A stretch of 64,000 bases of DNA from Mobiluncus sp034180645 (GTDB lineage Bacteria; Actinomycetota; Actinomycetes; Actinomycetales; Actinomycetaceae). The DNA lies in assembly GCF_034180645.1 (NCBI RefSeq), contig NZ_JAXFNY010000011.1:62001-126000 (forward strand), read 5' to 3'. The notes below the pieces were generated by a model that searched no databases, had not been told where the DNA came from, and was given only the letters and a program-made list of their open reading frames with translations. Within the stretch, counting starts at the first letter, position 1. Each line of letters starts with the position of its first letter. Positions 25,316 through 32,817 of this stretch are shown one piece after another. Position numbers and translations under genes: made by a program.

Positions 25316-25903
25316 TTAGTTGGTCGGTGCGGAACTCGCCAAGTCCGAAAGAATGCCTTCCAAGAACGAACTCATCTTGGCGCGATACTCGGATTCGAAA
25401 GTCTTGAGCTCTTCGATCTTGCGCTCCAACATGCCGCGTTCTTGCTCCAACTGCGCCAGGACGCGGGAATGCTCTTGCTCTGCCTCGGCAATAATCCGAT
25501 TGGCTTCGACGCGAGCATCGGCAATGATTTCTTCGCCCTTCTTTTGGCCGTCTTGCACGTATTCGTCGTGCAGACGTTGCGCCATATCCAGCATGGAGAC
25601 CGCAGAAGTCGACTCGGGAGCCTCTGCAGTAGTCGGAGCAGATTCCACCACCGGGGTAGGTTCCGGAGTGACCGGCTCGGGAGCTGCTTCTGCCACTGGC
25701 GCCACACCGCTGCTCAGTTCGGCAATCTTGCGGTTTGCCTCATCCAGCTCGGCCCGGAGCGCATCACGCTCTTTGGTCAGGGTATCGAGGGTATTCACCA
25801 CCTCGTCCAAGAAATCGTCCACTTCATCCTGGTCATAGCCTTCGCGGAATTTCGTGGGCTGAAACTTCTTGTTGACGATGTCATCTGTGGTGAGCAACGC
25901 CAT
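25316..25903 (-). CDS. divIVA: DivIVA/Wag31 family polar growth and septation protein
   Basis: A coiled-coil scaffold that marks poles and septa and directs cell wall growth in actinobacteria. The 195-residue protein begins with the membrane-binding DivIVA domain (MALLTTDDIVNKKFQPTKF, then GYDQDEVDDFLDEV), followed by a Pro/Ala/Glu-rich linker (residues 65–110) and a C-terminal coiled coil (MLDMAQRLHDEYVQDGQKK onward). The start at 25903 is chosen over an upstream codon because the DivIVA N terminus begins there and gaggtga precedes it. It is shorter than mycobacterial Wag31. Confidence 0.93.
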   Translation of the reverse strand: MALLTTDDIVNKKFQPTKFREGYDQDEVDDFLDEVVNTLDTLTKERDALRAELDEANRKIAELSSGVAPVAEAAPEPVTPEPTPVVESAPTTAEAPESTSAVSMLDMAQRLHDEYVQDGQKKGEEIIADARVEANRIIAEAEQEHSRVLAQLEQERGMLERKIEELKTFESEYRAKMSSFLEGILSDLASSAPTN

Positions 25904-25926
25904 ATTCGTCACCTCGTCCGTATCAG

Positions 25927-25940
25927 GGGGCTTGCGCCCC
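25927..25940 (-). other. Leader hairpin upstream of divIVA
   Basis: On the minus strand GGGGC-GCAA-GCCCC forms a 5-bp stem capped by a GNRA tetraloop, 24 bases before the divIVA start. It could stabilise or regulate the leader; there is no T run to make it a terminator. Confidence 0.35.
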
Positions 25941-26093
25941 GATTTCCAAAACCTTTTGGGCATTCGCACGTTTTGTACAAAAGACATTGTTACACATTTT
26001 TTGTTACTTGTGTGAATACTGAGGTTTAAAACTTACTCCGAAAGAGGGGAAATTTGCTAATTGCCCAGAGCGATGAAAATGGAAAAACGGCAT

Positions 26094-26399
26094 CTAAACC
26101 ATAAAAGTGAGCCTGACCACCAACCATTGCAGTCCGAACAGGAGGATGAACAACACTAAAAACCCCATGTCAAGCGCCAATCCGCCGACACGAAGCGGAG
26201 GTATCAAACGCCCAAAAAAGCGTACCGGTGGATCTGTCAAGGCATAAATCAAGTTAGCCAACACCAAAATAATTCCCCGGGGGCGCCAATCTCTAGCCAA
26301 AATCTGGACCCAGTCCAGAACTACCCTCAGAACCAGGATGAAAACATAGACGTTTATCACGTAGTAAATAACCAAGCCGATGAGTCGTACCATATCCAC
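26094..26399 (-). CDS. YggT family membrane protein
   Basis: A 101-residue protein with two YggT units, each a membrane helix followed by a short loop: VIYYVINVYVFILVLRVVLDW, then NLIYALTDPPVRFFGRLIPP with the family's DP-x3 region, then a second helix. In Gram-positive bacteria it lies between sepF and divIVA, as here, and is thought to act in cell division or osmotic tolerance. The GTG at 26399 (or the ATG at 26393) has no RBS, but TAGGAT lies 7 bases upstream. Confidence 0.9.
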   Translation of the reverse strand: MDMVRLIGLVIYYVINVYVFILVLRVVLDWVQILARDWRPRGIILVLANLIYALTDPPVRFFGRLIPPLRVGGLALDMGFLVLFILLFGLQWLVVRLTFMV

Positions 26400-26406
26400 G
26401 CAGACA

Positions 26407-26412
26407 ATCCTA
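26407..26412 (-). promoter_or_regulatory. Candidate –10 box for yggT
   Basis: TAGGAT on the minus strand, 7 bases before the GTG of the yggT gene, in a gap that also holds a stem after sepF. It suggests a separate leaderless transcript for yggT. Confidence 0.35.
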
Positions 26413-26443
26413 CCTGACAGCGCCCGGCTAAACAGACCAAGGC

Positions 26444-26470
26444 TCCCCCACCACTAGACGCGATGGGGGA
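26444..26470. terminator. Hairpin between sepF and yggT
   Basis: TCCCCCA and TGGGGGA form a 7-bp GC-rich stem with a 13-base loop, 27 bases after the sepF stop. No T run follows on the minus strand, so it may attenuate rather than end transcription. Confidence 0.35.
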
Positions 26471-26496
26471 ACCTCAGAATGGAAGGAAATTAACAG

Positions 26497-26961
26497 TCAC
26501 AAAGTCTGCAAAAGGGAGGCCGAGCGATTCGGACTAGCCTCGATAGTCTTAAGGTTCTGCGGGGAAAGCAGGAACACTCGGGTGCCAACTTCCTCAAAAG
26601 AACCGCGCAGACCGTAAGTCAAGCCGGAAGCAAAGTCCACCATGCGCTGCGCTTCCTTGGCGGAAAGATAAGCCAGGTTGAGGATGACTGGCACATTGTC
26701 GCGCAGGTAGTCCCCTATTTCTTTGGCATCCGAGTACGTGGTGGGCTTGGCCGTCTTAATCCGGTCAATAGTGCCGATTGGCGCCTCAGCAGGAGCGTCC
26801 GGGTGGGTGTGCGGAGCAGTTTCCGATTCGGTGGAACCGGGAAATTCATGAAGCTCGCCCAAAGGAGCTTCATCTTCGAGGAATTCCTCATCTTCGTAAT
26901 CGTCAATGTCGGGTTCTCGCAAGCCGACCTTCTCTAAAACGTTACGCAGCGCCAGACCCAT
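26497..26961 (-). CDS. sepF: Cell division protein SepF
   Basis: Binds FtsZ filaments and tethers them to the membrane; in actinobacteria it is the main anchor because FtsA is absent. The 154-residue protein has an N-terminal amphipathic helix (MGLALRNVLEKVGL), an acidic linker (residues 17–60), and the SepF core: IKTAKPTTYSDAKEIGDYL, VPVILNLAYLSAKEAQRMVDFASGL and VFLLSPQNLKTIEA. The RBS is ggggaga. It lies directly after ftsZ; the ylmD and ylmE genes often found between them are missing. Confidence 0.95.
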   Translation of the reverse strand: MGLALRNVLEKVGLREPDIDDYEDEEFLEDEAPLGELHEFPGSTESETAPHTHPDAPAEAPIGTIDRIKTAKPTTYSDAKEIGDYLRDNVPVILNLAYLSAKEAQRMVDFASGLTYGLRGSFEEVGTRVFLLSPQNLKTIEASPNRSASLLQTL

Positions 26962-27076
26962 AATATCTCCCCTAGGTTTCGGTGTGATTTGGACAACTGG
27001 AATGAGACTATGCGAAGACCGGTAGTTTATTGGGGAATTTTTACGGAGTGTCGCTAATCAGAGCGAAAAATTGCGA

Positions 27077-27120
27077 AAACCGCCCCGTCGATGACTGGTA
27101 ATCATCGACGGGAACGGTTT
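27077..27120. terminator. Strong terminator after ftsZ
   Basis: A perfect 11-bp stem (CCCGTCGATGA/TCATCGACGGG, loop of 7) at 27084–27112 is extended by AAACCG/CGGTTT outside it. On the minus strand a T-rich stretch (TTTTCGCAATTTTTC) follows. It lies about 60 bases after the ftsZ stop and separates ftsZ from sepF. Confidence 0.85.
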
Positions 27121-27181
27121 CTTTTGGGAGAGAGGAAAAAGTTTCGAGCTGCGCCGGTATCGCCCCTGGAGCGCAGTGGAA

Positions 27182-28696
27182 TTATTTCAAAAAGTCCGGA
27201 ATGTCGAGTTCATCGTCTGCCGCGATGTCGTCAAAGACGTGTTCCAGGCGCAGTGCTGGCGCACGCTGTTCCCGGGAGGAATCGACATAGTCCGGTACGC
27301 TCGCCGCATCGGGCGACACTGGACGAATCCCTGAGGTAACGGCTAGAGGCTCCTGCTTTGCGTCAGGAATTCCGTTCAGGCCGGTGAGTTTGATTTCCGG
27401 TTGATGCGTCTCTGACTTGGGCCGCACGGCGCCCACCGCCTCGGTTCCAGCGGGGAACTTCGGGGCTTTCAACTCGGGAACTATCGCAGCCGGTTCGTGG
27501 CGGTGCTGAGCCAGCCGAGCCTCGATTCCGTCAAGGATTTCTTCCTTTTCAGAAGCAGGTTCAGCAGTTGCCGGGGCGGGCTTCGGCGTCGCCGGAGCTT
27601 CCGCATTCGGCTGCGGTGCCGTCTGCTGGCTCGGTTCGTTAGTCCGGGGCGAAGCCGGCTGCTTGGCACTCGGAGCGGCCGGGGCGGGATGCGCTGCTGT
27701 GGCACGGGCGGCAGATGACTTCTGAGCGGCATGCGCGGAGGTGGCATATCCACCCTTGCCTTCAAAGCCCGCGGCGATAACTGTGACTTTAATCTCATCA
27801 GCAAATTCTTCGTTCGGGGCGTAACCGATAATGACGTTAGCGTCTGGATCGGCCAGTTCGCGAACCATCTGGGCAGCATCGTTCATCTCTTGCATCCCCA
27901 GGTCCGTCCCGCCTTGGAAGAAGATGAGCACACGGTCAGCCCCGTCCATGGAGCTTTCTAGCAGCGGCGAAGAGATTGCCATCTCTACTGAGCTGAGAGC
28001 CCGATCCGGGCCAGTAGCGGTGCCAATGCCCATCAGTGCGGTCTTGGCATCTTTCAACGTGGTGGTCACGTCAGCGAAATCGACATTGATGGTGCCGGGG
28101 ATGGTGATGATTTCGGTGATGCCCTGTACGGAGGATTGCAGGACCTGGTCAGCGGCACGGAAGGCTTCCAGTACCGAGAGGTTGGCATCCGTAGATTCCA
28201 ACAGACGTTGGTTGGGAATGACAATGAGGGCATCAACTTGTTCGCGCAGCGCTTCGATACCTCGATCGGCTTGTTGCTCTCGACGACGTCCCTCAAATTG
28301 GAAAGGACGAGTAACCACACCGATGGTCAAAGCGCCGAGCTCGCGGGCGATACCGGCCACAATCGGTGCCGCGCCCGTGCCGGTGCCGCCACCCTCACCA
28401 GCGGTGACAAAAACCATGTTGGAATCGCGCAGCGCCTCACGGATATCTTCCTCGTGAGCAGACGCTGCCGCTTTGCCAACTTCGGGATCAGCTCCAGCGC
28501 CCAACCCGCGGGTGGACTCCCTGCCAATCTCGAGTTTGACATCAGCATCCGACATCAGCAGGTCTTGTGCATCGGTGTTAATCGCGATGAACTCGACCCC
28601 GCGCAGATTTGATTCAATCATCCGGTTTACCGCGTTGACACCGCCGCCCCCGACGCCTACGACGCGGATGACTGCCAGTGGTGCTGGTTCCATCAT
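27182..28696 (-). CDS. ftsZ: Cell division protein FtsZ
   Basis: The tubulin-like GTPase that forms the division ring. The 504-residue protein has VVGVGGGGVNAVNRMI at the N terminus, the GTP signature GGGTGTGAAP near residue 105, and the synergy loop NVDFADVTTTLKD. From about residue 325 a long Pro/Ala/Glu-rich linker of about 165 residues leads to the conserved tail DDELDIPDFLK, which binds SepF. Most FtsZ proteins have 380–450 residues, so the linker is unusually long. RBS ggaagggg. Its upstream neighbour is an ABC transporter on the other strand, not ftsQ, so it is apart from the division and cell wall cluster. Confidence 0.98.
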   Translation of the reverse strand: MMEPAPLAVIRVVGVGGGGVNAVNRMIESNLRGVEFIAINTDAQDLLMSDADVKLEIGRESTRGLGAGADPEVGKAAASAHEEDIREALRDSNMVFVTAGEGGGTGTGAAPIVAGIARELGALTIGVVTRPFQFEGRRREQQADRGIEALREQVDALIVIPNQRLLESTDANLSVLEAFRAADQVLQSSVQGITEIITIPGTINVDFADVTTTLKDAKTALMGIGTATGPDRALSSVEMAISSPLLESSMDGADRVLIFFQGGTDLGMQEMNDAAQMVRELADPDANVIIGYAPNEEFADEIKVTVIAAGFEGKGGYATSAHAAQKSSAARATAAHPAPAAPSAKQPASPRTNEPSQQTAPQPNAEAPATPKPAPATAEPASEKEEILDGIEARLAQHRHEPAAIVPELKAPKFPAGTEAVGAVRPKSETHQPEIKLTGLNGIPDAKQEPLAVTSGIRPVSPDAASVPDYVDSSREQRAPALRLEHVFDDIAADDELDIPDFLK

Positions 28697-28906
28697 GGTT
28701 TTCCCCTTCCAACCTTAACCTTGAACTTAAGGGTTAAAGTAATGCCGTCTTTTTGACGCCAGAAATTTAGTGAGTGTTGCGCAATTAACCGGGATGCGCT
28801 TCGGCGTGTTTTGGAATTTCAGATTTTTGACGCAGTTTAATTCCCGGCGGCCACGCTGTTAGACTGCGAAAGGCAAAAGCAATTTTCACTATCTAAAGGA
28901 AAGACA
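28697..28906. other. Divergent promoter region ftsZ / amino acid ABC operon
   Basis: A 210-base gap carrying the promoters of ftsZ (minus) and the binding-protein gene (plus). CACTATCTAAAGG just before 28907 combines a possible –10 with an aaagga RBS. No ORF or strong hairpin is seen. Confidence 0.4.
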
Positions 28907-29734
28907 ATGGTTTTAAAAAAAATTGTCAGCTTGGCGGCGGGCCTCGCCGTAGCTTTTTCTTTGACCGCTTGCGGCGGCGATTCATCTAACAACGCCGGCA
29001 CCGAGGGGGGCAACACCGCGAAAAGCGCGGGCGACAAGTTCGTGGTCGGCTTTGACGCGAACTTCCCGCCTTACGGTTACAAGGACGAAACGACTGGAGA
29101 ATACACCGGTTTCGACTTGGATTTAGCTGCCGAGGTAGCGGAACGCAACGACTGGACCCTGGAAAAGAAACCTATTGACTGGGATGCCAAAGATATGCAA
29201 CTCGATTCGGGATCGGTGGACTGCTTGTGGAACGGTTTCACCATGAACGGCCGCGAGGACAAGTACACTTGGTCAAAACCTTATGTAGATAACTCCATTG
29301 TTTTTGTAACCCGCAGTGCTGACAACCTGAAAGACGCCGCGGCTCTGGAGGGCAAGACCGTCATTGTGCAGGCTGATTCTTCCGGTTTGGCAGCTCTGGA
29401 GGACGAAGCCAACAAGGATTTGCTCGCTTCGTTCAAAGCCCTGAACAAAGTTCCCGACTACAACAACGCGTTCATGAGTCTGGAAGCCGGGGCGGCCGAT
29501 GCGGTGGCCGTGGACATCGGTGTCGCCAACTACCAGCTGGAGACGCGAAAGAAGGGACTGTTCACCATCATGGAAAAGCCGGTGCAGACCGAACAGTACG
29601 GCGTGGGCTTCAAACTCGGCAACGAAGCCCTGCGCGACCAGGTACAAACCACCCTGGATGAGATGATTGCGGACGGTAAGTTCATGGAACTGGCCCAGAA
29701 GTACGGCTTGGAAAACGCCGTCATCACCAAGTAA
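28907..29734 (+). CDS. Polar amino acid ABC transporter, substrate-binding lipoprotein
   Basis: The ligand-binding subunit of an amino acid importer. The 275-residue protein has a signal peptide with lipobox LTAC (Cys22), then a Ser/Asn/Gly linker. The SBP family 3 fold is recognised from FVVGFDANFPPYGYKDE, YTGFDLDLAAEVAERNDW, VDCLWNGFTMNGRED and the C-terminal AQKYG. It heads a three-gene operon with permease and ATPase. The exact amino acid cannot be told; the family covers glutamine, glutamate, cystine and basic amino acids. Confidence 0.93.
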   Translation: MVLKKIVSLAAGLAVAFSLTACGGDSSNNAGTEGGNTAKSAGDKFVVGFDANFPPYGYKDETTGEYTGFDLDLAAEVAERNDWTLEKKPIDWDAKDMQLDSGSVDCLWNGFTMNGREDKYTWSKPYVDNSIVFVTRSADNLKDAAALEGKTVIVQADSSGLAALEDEANKDLLASFKALNKVPDYNNAFMSLEAGAADAVAVDIGVANYQLETRKKGLFTIMEKPVQTEQYGVGFKLGNEALRDQVQTTLDEMIADGKFMELAQKYGLENAVITK

Positions 29735-29810
29735 ACGTAGCCAAAGTTGAGTTTTCGGTGTCCCTCTTAGCGCGGGACAGCGGTCACGGGCACCGAAAAC
29801 TCCTCAGTTT

Positions 29811-29816
29811 TAGAAT
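29811..29816 (+). promoter_or_regulatory. Candidate –10 box before the amino acid permease
   Basis: TAGAAT lies 5 bases before the permease ATG, with no Shine-Dalgarno in the 87-base gap after the binding-protein gene. The gap may therefore carry its own promoter, allowing different levels of binding protein and permease. Confidence 0.4.
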
Positions 29817-29821
29817 ACAGC

Positions 29822-30475
29822 ATGAACGAGTGGACTTTCCTTCCTGAACTGACCTTGGGTTTTGGTCGAACCGTGATTCTGTTCGCGTTGACGCTGGTCA
29901 TTTCCCTCCCCCTGGGATTACTGGTGTACGCCGGGCGGGTGGTCCCTTTTAAACCCCTGAACTGGATAGTTCAGTTCTATATCTCGATTATGCGCGGCAC
30001 TCCCTTGATGCTGCAGCTCATGGTCGTTTATTTCGGGCCCTATTACCTGTTCAAAGTGCCTATCAGCGCGTCTTACAATTTCTGGGCTGCCATCATTGCC
30101 TTTTCAATCAACTACGCTGCCTATTTCGCCGAAATTTATCGTGGCGGTTTCCAGGCTATCCCCCAAGGGCAAACTGAAGCGGCGTTTGTCCTAGGCTATT
30201 CCCAGCAGCGCACTTTCTATACCATCAAGTTGCCCCAGATGTTTCGCACGGTGCTGCCCTCCATCACTAACGAGGTCATCACCCTGGTCAAGGACACGTC
30301 CCTGGCCCAGGTCATTTCTTTCTTGGAAATGTTTTCTATCGCCAGGGAATACGCCTCCACCACCGCTTCCATGGCACCTTTCGTCGCTGCCGGCATTTTC
30401 TATTACGTCTTTAACATGGCGGTGGCCGTGACCATGAACAAGTTGGAAAAACGCGTCAGCAAGTATCAAATCTGA
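29822..30475 (+). CDS. Polar amino acid ABC transporter permease
   Basis: A 217-residue membrane protein of the HisMQ/GlnP type with about five membrane segments. The signature YISIMRGTPLMLQLMVVYFG (residues 53–72) and the EAA-like loop QGQTEAAFVLGYSQQRTFY, which docks on the ATPase, are both present. A homodimer is expected because there is a single permease gene. It is followed by the ATPase gene after 26 bases. Confidence 0.94.
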   Translation: MNEWTFLPELTLGFGRTVILFALTLVISLPLGLLVYAGRVVPFKPLNWIVQFYISIMRGTPLMLQLMVVYFGPYYLFKVPISASYNFWAAIIAFSINYAAYFAEIYRGGFQAIPQGQTEAAFVLGYSQQRTFYTIKLPQMFRTVLPSITNEVITLVKDTSLAQVISFLEMFSIAREYASTTASMAPFVAAGIFYYVFNMAVAVTMNKLEKRVSKYQI

Positions 30476-30501
30476 AACAGTCACCAGCAAAGCAGGGAAT
30501 C

Positions 30502-31269
30502 ATGAGCACCGCACTATCTATTAAAGACATGCACAAGAGCTTCGGCGATTTGGAAGTCCTGAAGGGTGTCTGCGTTCAGGTCGAGCAGGGCGAGGTCCTG
30601 GCGATTCTGGGCCCTTCCGGTTCGGGGAAGTCCACCTTGCTGCGCTGCGCCACTTTCCTGGATTACATGGATTCCGGGAGCATCGAATACTTCGGAGAAA
30701 CCGCTCTCACCATGAAAAACGGGGAAAAAACCTCGAGCGGTGATGAAAAACGGTTCCGGCATGACTACGGATTGGTGTTCCAGAATTTCAACCTGTTCCC
30801 ACACTGGAACGTCATGCGTAACCTCACCGATGCCCCAATCAAAGTACAGCATCGCAATCCCGCTGAAGTCCGCACCGAAGCCCAACAGCTCCTGGAGCGC
30901 ATGAACCTGGCAGACAAAGGCAACGCTTACCCCTCCGAGCTGAGCGGGGGTCAAAAGCAGCGCGTGGCCATCGCCCGGGCGCTCGCGTTGAAACCGCGAA
31001 TGCTGTACTTTGACGAACCGACTTCCGCGCTGGACCCGGAGCTGACTGGTGAAATCCTAGCCATTATCCGCTCTCTGGCTGACGAACGCATGACGATGGT
31101 TATCGTCACTCACGAGATGGAGTTTGCCGCCCAGGTCGCTGACCGTGCCGTTTTCATGGACGGCGGGACCGTATTGGAAGAAGGCCCCGCGGAACAGCTC
31201 ATTCACCACCCCACTCAGGAGCGCACTCGCCAGTTCCTCCACAAACTCCAGGGCGAACAGCCGCACTAA
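30502..31269 (+). CDS. Polar amino acid ABC transporter ATP-binding protein
   Basis: A 255-residue ATPase of the GlnQ/HisP type that powers the importer. Walker A is GPSGSGKST near residue 38, the signature is LSGGQKQRVAIARALA near 150, Walker B is MLYFDEPTSALDPE near 170, and the switch His is in VIVTHEMEFA. A 12-residue insert with MKNGEKTSSGDE lies after the first strand region. RBS agcaggga. It is the last gene of the operon and converges on a minus-strand gene 28 bases away. Confidence 0.96.
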   Translation: MSTALSIKDMHKSFGDLEVLKGVCVQVEQGEVLAILGPSGSGKSTLLRCATFLDYMDSGSIEYFGETALTMKNGEKTSSGDEKRFRHDYGLVFQNFNLFPHWNVMRNLTDAPIKVQHRNPAEVRTEAQQLLERMNLADKGNAYPSELSGGQKQRVAIARALALKPRMLYFDEPTSALDPELTGEILAIIRSLADERMTMVIVTHEMEFAAQVADRAVFMDGGTVLEEGPAEQLIHHPTQERTRQFLHKLQGEQPH

Positions 31270-31297
31270 CGCCGCTTTTGACCATGCTGCGGCAAAG

Positions 31298-32722
31298 CTA
31301 AGCAGATTGGGATTCCGAGTGGGACCCAGCAGCCGATGATTCCGCGGCGCTGGCCGAGTCATGCGACATCTGCATCCGCGCCAAGGATGTCAGCATCCGA
31401 ATCTCGGGGCCCAGGCGCCGCACGGAGGGGAAATTCGTCTGTTCCAACCCTCCCAACAGCAGCAAAGCGTCAAATCCTTGGTTGCATTCCAGCAGTGCTC
31501 GCGCCCGCAGCAGCCGAGCCATGAACCGTGCGTCCCCTTCTGTTCCTTGCAGCAACAGACCGTCGGGAAGGGGATGCGAATCCAGCAGCCCCAAAGACGA
31601 AGACACCTCGACATTGCCGTTACGTTCGTCATAACGGGCCGCCAGAGTGGCGGCTGCCTGGCCCAGCAAATCGCGAGCCTGTGCGACAGTCGGGTGTACC
31701 AAGGCGGGAATCTCGTGGAAACGCGAAGTCGGAGCCAGCGACACTTTCAAGGAATACCTCCCGTATCCAGCCCAGTCCAAAGACTCCAAAGCCCCGATGA
31801 TAGCGCGCATCCCAACCAACAAATCCCACGGATCGTGAGTATGGCGGATTAAACCCAGGTGCCTCTCCAGCAGCAGGAGCAGGCGCGGCCACATTCCCGC
31901 CACCCCCAGGAATCGGAAGTGTTCACTAATCTCGGAAAGCCGGGATTCCTCGCGGTCATATTCATAAGCCACCAAGTGCGCTTCCCAGGCGACCTGCCAG
32001 GCATCCGTGGCTACCAGTCCGGGCAGCATCACCCGTAGCAGCCGCGCCTTCTGCGGACCGGGAAGCTCATGAGTCAACATCCGCCACGAAACCTGCAGCG
32101 CCTGTTCAGGGTGGCGTTCCCAAGCCAGTTCTACTTGAGAAATATCGACCGCACGTCCCAGTGCCGGATGATCCGCCGGGGTAATCCGGTCGATAGCGCG
32201 GTCCAAGAAATACCGGTCACTAGCGGGGTTCCCTAACGCCTCCCGCATCCGATGGCGCAAATAGTCTCCAGCCGCTGACGAGGGTCCCAGGCTATCTTGG
32301 AAAGCCTGCAAACCTGCCAGTAAATGATTCAACAGTGACAGGGGAACGTCGGGGTGAGTGCAGGCGCTTTCAATAACCTCGGGATAGTACCGGGCGAGCT
32401 GCTCCAGCTGGCGTGAATCATACAGTTCCGGGCGGTGCAGCAAACGCGTCAACGTTGAGGAAAATGCTTCCAGCGCCTTACCGGGGTTACGCCCTTCCAA
32501 ATAGCAGCCAATCAGCTCAATTTCAGCCCCGGCCAGCAAGTCATCGTAGCCGGCGTCACGCGCCGCACTCACCACGTCCAAAGTCGCTTTCGTGCGTGGC
32601 AGCCCTGGCGGAATCGAAGCCGCATTCATCAACTGCGTGGCTAACACCGCAGCACTGTAAGAGGCAGAATCATCCGGTGCGGAGTCGAAGGAGTAAGCAT
32701 CATCTGAAAACGTTATGCTCAA
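31298..32722 (-). CDS. Large helical-repeat protein of unknown function (paralogue A)
   Basis: A 474-residue Leu/Ala-rich protein without signal peptide, membrane segments or a known catalytic motif; the predicted structure is mostly helical, TPR-like. The start is a TTG at 32722 with a good RBS (aaggggga); a longer frame would read through it. It is homologous to the divergent gene at 32818: both have HDPWDLLVGMR / EDPWDLLVATR, a preceding HFRFLGVAG / HLRFCAATW, and YDERNGN / FDSRNAN about 80 residues later. Both probably also begin alike (MSITFSDD and MSIFESDG). Function unknown. Confidence 0.8.
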   Translation of the reverse strand: MSITFSDDAYSFDSAPDDSASYSAAVLATQLMNAASIPPGLPRTKATLDVVSAARDAGYDDLLAGAEIELIGCYLEGRNPGKALEAFSSTLTRLLHRPELYDSRQLEQLARYYPEVIESACTHPDVPLSLLNHLLAGLQAFQDSLGPSSAAGDYLRHRMREALGNPASDRYFLDRAIDRITPADHPALGRAVDISQVELAWERHPEQALQVSWRMLTHELPGPQKARLLRVMLPGLVATDAWQVAWEAHLVAYEYDREESRLSEISEHFRFLGVAGMWPRLLLLLERHLGLIRHTHDPWDLLVGMRAIIGALESLDWAGYGRYSLKVSLAPTSRFHEIPALVHPTVAQARDLLGQAAATLAARYDERNGNVEVSSSLGLLDSHPLPDGLLLQGTEGDARFMARLLRARALLECNQGFDALLLLGGLEQTNFPSVRRLGPEIRMLTSLARMQMSHDSASAAESSAAGSHSESQSA

Positions 32723-32761
32723 CAGACTCCCCCTTAAACTATCCCGGTTAAACTCACCATA

Positions 32762-32787
32762 CCGGCGCGCGTTGCCCCGGCGCGCGT
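32762..32787. repeat. 11-bp GC-rich direct repeat in the divergent promoter region
   Basis: CCGGCGCGCGT occurs at 32762–32772 and 32777–32787, period 15. It sits between the two divergent paralogues and could be a shared regulatory element. Confidence 0.4.
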
Positions 32788-32817
32788 GACACACCGGGAA
32801 ACCGGACGGGGAAACTC

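Noticed and set aside
32762..32787. Short CRISPR-like repeat
   Set aside because: Only two units of 11 bp with a 4-base spacer; no array or cas genes in the window.
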